Source: SZUA-309 sp965232595 (GTDB lineage: Bacteria; Pseudomonadota; Gammaproteobacteria; Pseudomonadales; Azotimanducaceae). Taken from it: DNA of 64,000 nt. The notes beneath the pieces are model-generated. The model was not told the origin of the DNA, made no database searches, and saw only the letters and a program-made list of their open reading frames with translations. The DNA is taken from positions 4,402,001-4,466,000 of the forward strand of contig OZ246983.1 of assembly GCA_965232595.1 (NCBI GenBank). The letters are read 5' to 3'. Made by a program: the position numbers and the translations under genes. Below, piece after piece: positions 25,075 to 32,127 of the stretch (the first letter of the stretch is position 1; each line of letters starts with the position of its first letter).

Positions 25075-26283
25075 ATGACGACAGCAACCGCAGGCCTCGG
25101 CGGCGTCGCGCTCGACGCCGGGCTCACCCTCATCATCGCCACCCGGAAAGGCATTTTCTTTCTCCAGCCGGATTCTGACCGGACCCGCTGGCGCCTCAGC
25201 GAGCCGGTGTTTCTCGGCCACATCATCAACCACGCCGTGCTCGATCCCCGGGATGGGCGGACCCTGCTGGCCGCCGCACGAACGGGCCATCTGGGCCCGA
25301 CGATCTTCCGCTCCGAGGATGGCGGCCAGTCCTGGTCGGAAGCCCGTCGGCCGCCGGCTTTCGACAAAGCCGGGCCCGACGAGAAACCCAGGGTCATCAG
25401 CCACACGTTCTGGCTGACTCCCGGGCATGCCTCCGAGCCGGGCGTCTGGTGGGCCGGCAGCTCGCCTCAGGCGCTGTGGCGCAGCGAAGACGCCGGGCTC
25501 ACCTGGCAGAGCGTTCGCGGCTTCAACGACCATCCGGAGTACGAGGCGCGCACGGAAGACCCGCAGGCAGGCACCCCGGACGGGCCGGTGCTGCACTCCA
25601 TCCTGGTGGATCCCCGGGATGCCAGCCATCTCTACTTTGGCCTCTCCGGTGGCGGGGTCTACGAAACTCAGGACGGCGGTGAAAGCTGGAGCCCGCTCAA
25701 TCACGGCATGGCGACCGCCAACGACGATCCGAAAGTAGACGCGCTGGAGCTCGACTACGGCGATCTGGCCTGGTCCGAGATCGGACCGCAGCACGATCCG
25801 CACTGCGTGCAGCTGCACCCGGCGAACCCGGACCTGCTCTACCAGCAGAACCACTGCGGCATCTACCGCCTGGAGCGGCCCGACAGCACCTGGCAGCGGG
25901 TCGGCCGGAACATGCCGGCGGAGGTCGGCGACATCGGCTTCGTCATGGGCGTGCACCCGCGCGATCCGGACCGCTGCTGGGTGTTTCCCATGGACGGCAC
26001 CGACGTCTGGCCTCGGACCAGCCCAGATGGCCGCCCGGCTGTGTTCACCAGCCGCAATGGCGGCGAAAGCTGGGAGCGCCAGGACAATGGCCTGCCTGAG
26101 CGCGGCTGGTTCACGGTGAAGCGTCAATGCCTGACGGTGGACGAAGCTTCTCCGGCGGGCGTGTACTTCGGCACCACCTCCGGCGAGATCTGGGGCAGCG
26201 CCGACGAAGGCGAGCACTGGCAGGCGCTGGCCGCCCACCTGCCGGAGGTTTACTCGGTCGAAGCCGCAGTGATCGCAAAATGA
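25075..26283 (+). CDS. Asp-box (BNR) beta-propeller protein, sialidase-like fold
   Basis: This 402-residue soluble protein has at least four Asp-box turns of the form SxDxGxxW. Examples are SEDGGQSW near residue 81, SEDAGLTW near 137, TQDGGESW, and SRNGGESW near 326. These mark the blades of a six- or seven-bladed propeller as in sialidases and Vps10-type domains. No signal peptide is present and the sialidase Arg triad is not evident, so it is not assumed to be a glycosidase. The start is ATG 25075 behind GGGAGAGGA. The stop overlaps the start of the MoaD/ThiS-like gene (ATGA), which points to a functional pair. Confidence 0.85.
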   Translation: MTTATAGLGGVALDAGLTLIIATRKGIFFLQPDSDRTRWRLSEPVFLGHIINHAVLDPRDGRTLLAAARTGHLGPTIFRSEDGGQSWSEARRPPAFDKAGPDEKPRVISHTFWLTPGHASEPGVWWAGSSPQALWRSEDAGLTWQSVRGFNDHPEYEARTEDPQAGTPDGPVLHSILVDPRDASHLYFGLSGGGVYETQDGGESWSPLNHGMATANDDPKVDALELDYGDLAWSEIGPQHDPHCVQLHPANPDLLYQQNHCGIYRLERPDSTWQRVGRNMPAEVGDIGFVMGVHPRDPDRCWVFPMDGTDVWPRTSPDGRPAVFTSRNGGESWERQDNGLPERGWFTVKRQCLTVDEASPAGVYFGTTSGEIWGSADEGEHWQALAAHLPEVYSVEAAVIAK

Positions 26284-26540
26284 TGGTGACCATCCCGCAG
26301 CCGCTGCTCTCCTACACCGACCAGGCGGATCGGGTGGATGCCAGCGGCGCGACGCTGAACGAGCTGCTCGACGACCTGGACCGGCAATACCCGGGTATCC
26401 GCTTTCGGATGATCAACGAGCAGGATGAGATGCGCCCGCACATCATCTTTTTCGTCGGCGGCAGGCGCACGCGCGACATCGACGAGTCGCTGGCTGATGC
26501 CAGCGAGGTGGTGATCCTGCGCGCCCTGTCCGGCGGCTGA
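26280..26540 (+). CDS. MoaD/ThiS family (ubiquitin-like) sulfur-carrier protein
   Basis: This 86-residue protein has a beta-grasp fold, with the family's DASGATLNELLDDLDRQYPG helix and DIDESLADASEVVILRALSGG tail. The exposed C-terminal Gly-Gly is adenylated and thiocarboxylated in MoaD and ThiS. It overlaps the Asp-box gene by four bases. No MoaE, MoeB, ThiF or JAMM protease gene is nearby, so its activating enzyme must be encoded elsewhere or it has a non-cofactor role. A second in-frame ATG at 26283 is also possible. Confidence 0.88.
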   Translation: MMVTIPQPLLSYTDQADRVDASGATLNELLDDLDRQYPGIRFRMINEQDEMRPHIIFFVGGRRTRDIDESLADASEVVILRALSGG

Positions 26541-26558
26541 GCGCAGGCCGACTGCTGG

Positions 26559-28562
26559 CTAGGACAGCGCCTCGAATATGCGCCGGTAAAACTCCGTGCG
26601 CGGAGCCGCCGCCGGCGCTTCACCACCGCTGGCCTGCACCAGCAGCGCCCTGATCGTTCGATCCTGCAGCGACGCATCCGGCTCACCATCGCTGCCCATC
26701 AGTGTCAGCGCCGTTGCCAGCCGCTCCGAGGCGGGCCGGCCGGCAAGCTGCAGCGCCGCGCTCTCGATGAGCACGGCCTGCATGTAGTAGCCATAGTGCA
26801 CCGGATTGACGCTGCCCGCCGCCATCGGCTCCAGCAGCTCGAAAGCAGCAGCCAGGTGCTCCAGCGCCCGCTCCGGCTCCGGCAGGCTGAAGTAGGCGCG
26901 ACAGGCGGCGACATGCGCCAGGTGCAGACGCACCAGATCCGAGTTGCGCTCCTCGGCCAGCATGTCTCTGAAGCCCGCCTCGGCGATATCGAGCTCCGCC
27001 AGAGCGGCGGCGGTATCCCCTTCGTGATGCAGCTCCATCGCCAGCATGGCCCGGCCCAGGTAGCCGCGCTCACGCCAGAAGATGTTATCCGGGTCCTCAC
27101 GGGTCAGCTCGCTGGAGATCTCCACCTTCCGCTGCAGCATGGCGCGCGCTTCGGCCGTGCGCCCGACGGCTGTGAGCGTGCGGGCGTAGTAGCCGAGCGC
27201 ATCGGAGAGCCGGGCCAGGTGATGGATGTTGTTGGTCCGCTCGTAGAGATCTTCCCGCAGGCTGACCTCCCGCTCGTGCCACTCGAATCCCTCGTCGAAG
27301 CGACCGAGGGTCGGCAGGATTTCCGCCAGCCAGGAAACGGATTCAACCTCCTGCACCAGCAGATCTGTCTCGTAGTCCGGAAACTGCGCGCGCAGCTGCT
27401 CGTTCTCGCTGAGCGACGCCTGCAGCGAGTCGATGGCCGCCTGATACCGCTTCAGGCGGGTGTTCACCGCACCCATGTTGTTCAGGCCGAACACCACCTC
27501 GATCCGATAGCGGATGTTGTCCGGCTCCAGGGCCGCAGCCATCTTCGCGTAGTCGAGCGCCTGGGCAATGTAGTCGGCGGCGTCGCTGACGTTCTGCATC
27601 TCCCAGTGTGCCTCACCGACGTAGTAGGTGTGCTGCGCCAGCTCGTACCATTGGGACGCATCCTCCACCGATCGGTTGGCGGATTCCTGGCCGAGCTCCA
27701 TCGCCCGGAGAAACGTCTCCAGCGCCTCTTCCAGCTTGCCCTGGCGGATGCGCACCGTGCCGACGCCGATCAGCGCCGTGCGGTATTTATATAGCGTCTC
27801 GTCATCCAGCTCTTCTGCGGTCAGCGAGCCGAAGTAGTTGAGCGCCTGAGCCAGCCCCTGATCCAGCTCGCCCACCTCCTCGTAGTCCTGGAGACGCTCG
27901 GTGAGATCGGTGACCAGGTAGTCGATGAGGGCCGCCGCCTGGGCGCGCTGGGTTTCCGCCGTCTGCTCCGCTCTGCGGGTCTGCTCGAGCAGAAAGGCCG
28001 ATCCGCCGACGATGGCGATCATGAAGCTGGCGGCCAGCAGCAACCGTTGCCGGGCACGCACCGCTTCCCGCTCAACCAGATCATCGAAGCGAAGGCCGAT
28101 GAGGCCGGCGATCAGCTTCAGCCGGGCGCGCTTCAGCCCGTCGCCCGTCGGCCTGGCATCCGCGGCCAGCGGCTCTTCGTCAGCGGTCAGCGCCGGTGGA
28201 AACAGCTCGCCCGCAGCCGCTGCCGTCACGCTGTCGGGAATGATCGGCAGGATCGCGCCATCGGGCCGGACCTGGCGGAACGCCTCGATCTCCGCCGCAA
28301 CCCAGCGGGACGCTACCGCCGCGGGGGAGCAGATGACGATCAGGCATTCCGACTCGGCGAGGGCCTCACGGATGGTGTCGGTCAGGCTCGAGCTGGAAGC
28401 GAGCTCGTCCTTGTCGCGGAAGATGACGCCGAGCCGATTGCTGAGCAGGCCTTTCGCCTGCACCACCCGGCCGGGAAGGCGATGGCGCTCCAGGTCCCGA
28501 TGCAGGCGGGCCGCGAAGATCTCGTCGCTGTGGCTGTAGCTGATGAAAGCCCGGTAACGCAC
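26559..28562 (-). CDS. TIR-domain membrane protein with TPR repeats
   Basis: This 667-residue protein has an N-terminal TIR domain (residues 1-115: YRAFISYSHSDEIFAARL, VIFRDKDEL, CLIVICSPAAVASRWVAAEIEAF). Glu91 sits where TIR NADases carry their catalytic Glu. A conserved RARLKLIAGLIGLRFDDLVERE linker (about 145-166) and a single transmembrane helix (173-193) follow. The remaining 470 residues are helical repeats of TPR type, several with the A-x(3)-Y-x(2)-AL pattern. It starts at GTG 28562 behind GGGAGGA. TIR proteins in bacteria can be NAD-cleaving defence effectors or signalling adaptors; this architecture is also seen in non-defence loci, so the role is open. It is convergent with the MoaD gene, 18 bases apart. 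Confidence 0.88.
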   Translation of the reverse strand: MRYRAFISYSHSDEIFAARLHRDLERHRLPGRVVQAKGLLSNRLGVIFRDKDELASSSSLTDTIREALAESECLIVICSPAAVASRWVAAEIEAFRQVRPDGAILPIIPDSVTAAAAGELFPPALTADEEPLAADARPTGDGLKRARLKLIAGLIGLRFDDLVEREAVRARQRLLLAASFMIAIVGGSAFLLEQTRRAEQTAETQRAQAAALIDYLVTDLTERLQDYEEVGELDQGLAQALNYFGSLTAEELDDETLYKYRTALIGVGTVRIRQGKLEEALETFLRAMELGQESANRSVEDASQWYELAQHTYYVGEAHWEMQNVSDAADYIAQALDYAKMAAALEPDNIRYRIEVVFGLNNMGAVNTRLKRYQAAIDSLQASLSENEQLRAQFPDYETDLLVQEVESVSWLAEILPTLGRFDEGFEWHEREVSLREDLYERTNNIHHLARLSDALGYYARTLTAVGRTAEARAMLQRKVEISSELTREDPDNIFWRERGYLGRAMLAMELHHEGDTAAALAELDIAEAGFRDMLAEERNSDLVRLHLAHVAACRAYFSLPEPERALEHLAAAFELLEPMAAGSVNPVHYGYYMQAVLIESAALQLAGRPASERLATALTLMGSDGEPDASLQDRTIRALLVQASGGEAPAAAPRTEFYRRIFEALS

Positions 28563-28634
28563 GTTCCTCCCTGCTCGCTCGCGCTCTTCACTGAAGCGGA
28601 CGAACGATAGCGCGCGCGCGTTGACAGGTCGACG

Positions 28635-29159
28635 TCAGCCTTCGTGCAGCCAGGCAGCGTGCCGGGGCGCCCGCTTGGTGCGGCTCCACTCTTCCAGCAT
28701 GTCGTCTGCCACGGCCTTCAGCCTCGCCAGGTCTTCGTCCGATCCCTTGTTGCAGGCGAGCTCGAGACGATGGCCGTCCGGATCGAAGAAGTAGATGGAG
28801 TCGAAAATGCCGTGGTTGACCGGGCCGAGCACCTCGATGTCGGCCGCTTCCAGCCTTGCTTTGGTGGCGAGCAGCTCATCGGCGTCAGCCACCTGGAAGG
28901 CGATGTGCTGCACCCACTCCGGCGTGTTCCTGTCCCTGTCCATGTCCGGTGAGTTCGGCAGCTCGAAAAACGCCAGCACGTTGCCGCCTCCGGCGTCGAG
29001 AAACACGTGCATGTAGGGATCGTCCTCACCGGTGGAAGGCACACGGTCTTCGGCGATTGCCAGCTTGAAGTCCATGCCGAGGTGCTGCCGATAGAACTCC
29101 ACCGTCCGCTTGGCATCGCGGCATCGGTAAGCGACGTGGTGAATACCGGTCAGGCTCAT
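28635..29159 (-). CDS. VOC (glyoxalase/dioxygenase) family protein
   Basis: This 174-residue protein has a single vicinal oxygen chelate module pair. Motifs GIHHVAYRCRDAKRTVEFYRQHLGMDF, LAFFELPNSP, WVQHIAFQVAD and GHRLELACN place metal ligands at His8 or His9, the Glu of FFEL, the His of VQHIAF and the Glu of HRLELA. It overlaps the HPPD gene by four bases (ATGA), so it is translated with it. It could be a lactoylglutathione-lyase-like enzyme, a second ring-acting dioxygenase, or an isomerase in tyrosine breakdown; the sequence does not decide. Confidence 0.88.
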   Translation of the reverse strand: MSLTGIHHVAYRCRDAKRTVEFYRQHLGMDFKLAIAEDRVPSTGEDDPYMHVFLDAGGGNVLAFFELPNSPDMDRDRNTPEWVQHIAFQVADADELLATKARLEAADIEVLGPVNHGIFDSIYFFDPDGHRLELACNKGSDEDLARLKAVADDMLEEWSRTKRAPRHAAWLHEG

Positions 29160-30241
29160 GCTGCGTCCTCCTCATCGGCCTGGATCACACCACGCCGCAG
29201 CTGGTCACGCTCCATGGACTCGAACAGCGCCTGAAAATTGCCCTCGCCGAAACCTTCGTCGCGACGTCGCTCGATGAACTCGAAAAATATCGGGCCGATC
29301 ATGGTTTCCGAGAATATCTGCAGCAGCAGGCGAACGTCGCCGCCTTCCGTGCTGCCATCGAGCAGAATGCCGCGGCTGGCCAGCCCTTGAACGTCCTGGC
29401 CATGGCCCGGCAGCCGCTCTTCGAGCATCTCGTAGTAAGCGTCCGGCGGCGGCGTCATGAACGGCACGCCGCGAGCTGCCAGCGCATCCACCGTCGCCGG
29501 CAGATCGTCACAGGCGAGCGCAATGTGCTGAATACCCTCGCCGTTGTACTGCAGCAGAAACTCCTCGATCTGACCGTCCGCTCCACCCCGGGCCTCTTCG
29601 TTCAGCGGGATCCGGATCTTGCCGTCCGGCGCGGTCATGGCGCGGGAGATGAGGCCGGTTTCCTGGCCTTTGATGTCGAAGTGACGGATCTCCTCGAAAG
29701 AGAAGTAGCGCTCGTAGAAATCGGCCCAGTAATCCATGCGCCCGCGGTAGACGTTGTGGGTCAGATGGTCAATCTCGTACAAGCCAACGCCGGCAGGGTG
29801 CCGATCCACGCCTTCGAGAAAGTTGAAATCGATGTCGTAGATGCTCGTGCCCTCACCGTAGCGGTCGATGAGGTAGAGCGGCGCGCCGCCGATGCCGCGG
29901 ATCGCCGGCAGCCGAAGCTCCATCGGGCCTGTGGGAATCTCCAAAGGCTGCGCACCCAGCGTCAGCGCCCGGTCGTAGGCCTGATGCGCATCCCGTACCC
30001 GGAACGCCAGCCCGCAGGCACTGGGCCCGTGCTCTTCGGCGTAGTAGGCCGCCAGGCTCTTCGGCTCGTAGTTGACGACGAAGTTGATCCCGCCCTGGCG
30101 CCACAACGCCGCATTCTTCGAGCGATGAACGGCCACCCGGCGGAAACCGAGCATCTCGAAGACCGGCTCCAGGCGGCCGGGCTCGCGGGCGGCGAACTCG
30201 ACAAACTCGAAGCCATCCAGGCCCATGGGATTGTCTTTCAT
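29156..30241 (-). CDS. hppD: 4-hydroxyphenylpyruvate dioxygenase
   Basis: This 361-residue non-haem Fe(II) enzyme converts 4-hydroxyphenylpyruvate to homogentisate in tyrosine catabolism. The iron ligands are His159 (YEIDHLTHNV), His239 (GEGIQHIALA) and Glu321 (GPIFFEFIER). The spacing matches the Pseudomonas enzyme (161, 240, 322). The C-terminal GFGEGNFQALFESMERDQ motif, which gates the active site, is present. A GAGGAGAT ribosome site precedes the ATG. The Lrp-type regulator is transcribed divergently from the same intergenic region. Homogentisate dioxygenase and later genes are not in the window. Confidence 0.97.
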   Translation of the reverse strand: MKDNPMGLDGFEFVEFAAREPGRLEPVFEMLGFRRVAVHRSKNAALWRQGGINFVVNYEPKSLAAYYAEEHGPSACGLAFRVRDAHQAYDRALTLGAQPLEIPTGPMELRLPAIRGIGGAPLYLIDRYGEGTSIYDIDFNFLEGVDRHPAGVGLYEIDHLTHNVYRGRMDYWADFYERYFSFEEIRHFDIKGQETGLISRAMTAPDGKIRIPLNEEARGGADGQIEEFLLQYNGEGIQHIALACDDLPATVDALAARGVPFMTPPPDAYYEMLEERLPGHGQDVQGLASRGILLDGSTEGGDVRLLLQIFSETMIGPIFFEFIERRRDEGFGEGNFQALFESMERDQLRRGVIQADEEDAA

Positions 30242-30315
30242 CGATCTATCTCCTCTTCATGACAGCCAGAACTATAGGGGCAAAGTGACGGCAGATTTCT
30301 TCTAATCCACCTTGA

Positions 30316-30332
30316 ATCGAGACAATATCGAT
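30316..30332. promoter_or_regulatory. Candidate Lrp/AsnC operator between hppD and its regulator
   Basis: The sequence ATCGAGACAATATCGAT is a 5-base inverted repeat (ATCGA/TCGAT) with a 7-base spacer. It lies in an AT-rich part of the divergent hppD and lrp-like promoters. Lrp/AsnC proteins bind such imperfect palindromes next to their own genes. A second TCGAT half-site follows at 30341. No assay supports it. Confidence 0.35.
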
Positions 30333-30405
30333 GCTTTCTTTCGATTTTTACTTCAGAATTAGGTTTTTCTTTCTTACATGACCTGGCAATGGGAGCAAAA
30401 CCCCG

Positions 30406-30858
30406 ATGGATCAGCTCGAACGGAGAATTCTGACCCTGCTGCAGGAGGACGGGCGGCTGTCCAACGTCGCCCTGGCGGAACAGATTGGCCTGTCCGAATC
30501 GCCCACTTTCCGGCGGGTGAAGCAGCTCGAGGACAGCGGCGCAATCAGCGGTTACGCCGCCATCGTCGACCAGCGGCAACTGGGCCTGGAGGTGACCGCA
30601 TTCGTCCAGGTCACCATGGAACGGCAACCGGACTCGGCCACCGAGTCCTTTCATGCCCACGTGGCGGCGGAGCCACACATCATCGAGTGCCACGCCATGA
30701 GCGGTTCGCACGACTACCTGATGAAGGTGGTGGCGAGGAACATCGATCACTTCTCGGCGCTGGTGATGGAGCGGATCCTGAAGTATCCCGGCGTGCAGCA
30801 CGTGGAATCGAGCTTCAGCCTGAAAGCAATCAAGCACAGCCGGGTGTTGCCGGCCTGA
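30406..30858 (+). CDS. Lrp/AsnC family transcriptional regulator
   Basis: This 150-residue protein has an N-terminal winged helix-turn-helix (LDQLERRILTLLQEDGRLSNVALAEQIGLSESPTFRRVKQL) and a C-terminal RAM/ACT-like effector domain (residues 65-140), with VTAFVQVTME and GSHDYLMKVV strands. Such proteins are octameric local regulators that sense amino acids. It is transcribed away from hppD and toward the end of phhA. Its control of phenylalanine/tyrosine breakdown is an inference from synteny. A GGGAG site lies about 10 bases before the ATG. Confidence 0.93.
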   Translation: MDQLERRILTLLQEDGRLSNVALAEQIGLSESPTFRRVKQLEDSGAISGYAAIVDQRQLGLEVTAFVQVTMERQPDSATESFHAHVAAEPHIIECHAMSGSHDYLMKVVARNIDHFSALVMERILKYPGVQHVESSFSLKAIKHSRVLPA

Positions 30859-30862
30859 ACGA

Positions 30863-32089
30863 TCAGCCGTCCCGGCGCACGGCCCGATCCACCCAGATCC
30901 GTCGGGTGGTGGCGTTGTAGCGGGCGTAAAAGGGCCGCGGCAATGCCCGGCAGTGAGCCTGCATCCGCTGCTTGGCGTCCTGCAGCGACTCGGCAACGAA
31001 GTAGCCGCTCTGGTACTCGGTAATCGGAAAGGGTCGCTCTGCCGCCGTGGCGGGATCCCATGGGTATCGTTCCGGCTCTGGTCGGGCTTCCTGATCCTGG
31101 GGAACGCCACCGCAGGCATAGGCAAGCTCCCCGGAACTGGAGAGCAGCCCGGCGCCGTAGGCTTTCAGCACCCCCTCCTCCCTGAGCAATCCGAACTCCA
31201 CCGAGTACCAGTAACAGCGGGCGAGCCGCTCGATTTCCAGATCCGAGGCACCGAGGCTCGCCAGGCCGATCTCCTGCGAGAAATCGGCAAACGCTGCATC
31301 CGCAAACATGGGCGCATGGCCGATCAGCTCGTGGCAGACGTCCGGCTCCGGCGTGTACAGCGGGCGGCTGTGATGGCGCACGTACTGGGTGGAGAAGAAC
31401 ACCCGAAAGGCCAGACCCGCGAGAAAGTCTCTGGAAGCCAACAGGCCCGGTACCGGGTGGATCCTGAATCCCGTCCGCTCCTCGAGGAAGGCGCTGACCG
31501 TACGTGCCTGGGGGATGGCTTCCGGGCCGTACCCGCAGGCCTGCACGAGCTCCCTGACGATCCGACGATAGGCGCTGCAGGCGTGCTGCTCGTGCAGCGG
31601 CCGAAGCGCTTCGTAGACTGCCCGCCAGGTCGCCTGCTCCTGGTCGCTGTAGTCGATCAGCGGCAGCGGCTGACCTTCCGAATATTCCCGGGCGTGCTGG
31701 TCGATGCGCGCCCGGCTGGCCCGATAGGCCGGGTCATGGAAGCCCGGGTGATCCGCATCCAGCGCCACCCCCGCATCGAGGGTGTTGCAGGCGATCAGGT
31801 CGAGCTCGCTGACGTGCCGCGGAAACCAGGGCACGCTCTGCCGGTCGAGCAGCAGCAGGCCCACCCCTTCCGCGGCAAGGGCCGCGAGCACCCGCTCGAC
31901 GGCTGGCTCATCCCGTTCGCCTTCGCAGTCGACGTAGAAATCGAACTTCCCGCCCCGGGAGGGCCGGGACTCGATGTGCGTCAGGTTGACGCCGGCCTCC
32001 GAAAACAGCTGCAGCGTGTCAGCCAGGGCGCCGGGCCGATCCGTCAGCTCGAGGAGCAACGACAACCTTCTGTCGCTGTGATCTGCCAT
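30863..32089 (-). CDS. phhA: Phenylalanine 4-monooxygenase of animal-like ACT-plus-catalytic architecture
   Basis: This 408-residue tetrahydrobiopterin-dependent enzyme converts phenylalanine to tyrosine. An N-terminal ACT domain (about 8-80) contains the motif NLTHIESRPSR, identical in animal PAH. The catalytic domain (about 88-400) has VPWFPR, LDADHPGF, TGFRIHPVPGLLASRDFLAG, YTPEPDVCHELIGH and FSQEIGLASLG. Iron ligands are His253, His258 and Glu298, with the same 5- and 40-residue spacing as human 285/290/330. Most bacterial PhhA proteins are about 260-300 residues without ACT. The C-terminal tetramerisation helix of animal PAH is absent. No PhhB (carbinolamine dehydratase) lies nearby. The animal-type sequence suggests either an ancient bacterial subfamily or transfer. 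Confidence 0.95.
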   Translation of the reverse strand: MADHSDRRLSLLLELTDRPGALADTLQLFSEAGVNLTHIESRPSRGGKFDFYVDCEGERDEPAVERVLAALAAEGVGLLLLDRQSVPWFPRHVSELDLIACNTLDAGVALDADHPGFHDPAYRASRARIDQHAREYSEGQPLPLIDYSDQEQATWRAVYEALRPLHEQHACSAYRRIVRELVQACGYGPEAIPQARTVSAFLEERTGFRIHPVPGLLASRDFLAGLAFRVFFSTQYVRHHSRPLYTPEPDVCHELIGHAPMFADAAFADFSQEIGLASLGASDLEIERLARCYWYSVEFGLLREEGVLKAYGAGLLSSSGELAYACGGVPQDQEARPEPERYPWDPATAAERPFPITEYQSGYFVAESLQDAKQRMQAHCRALPRPFYARYNATTRRIWVDRAVRRDG

Positions 32090-32100
32090 TCTAAACTGTT

Positions 32101-32114
32101 ACTTATCAATAAGT
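32101..32114. promoter_or_regulatory. Perfect ACTTAT-CA-ATAAGT palindrome upstream of phhA
   Basis: This perfect 6-base inverted repeat with a 2-base centre lies 12 bases upstream of the phhA start, in a 38-base AT-rich gap between phhA and the PEGA/SUMF1 gene. Its position fits an operator or core promoter for phhA. No known binding protein is assigned; a TyrR or PhhR type box (TGTAAA-N6-TTTACA) is not seen. Confidence 0.3.
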
Positions 32115-32127
32115 TAAAGGGTATTTC

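Noticed and set aside
25075..26283. Annotation as a true sialidase
   Set aside because: Asp boxes are present, but no signal peptide and no evident catalytic Arg triad or Tyr-Glu pair, so only the fold is claimed.
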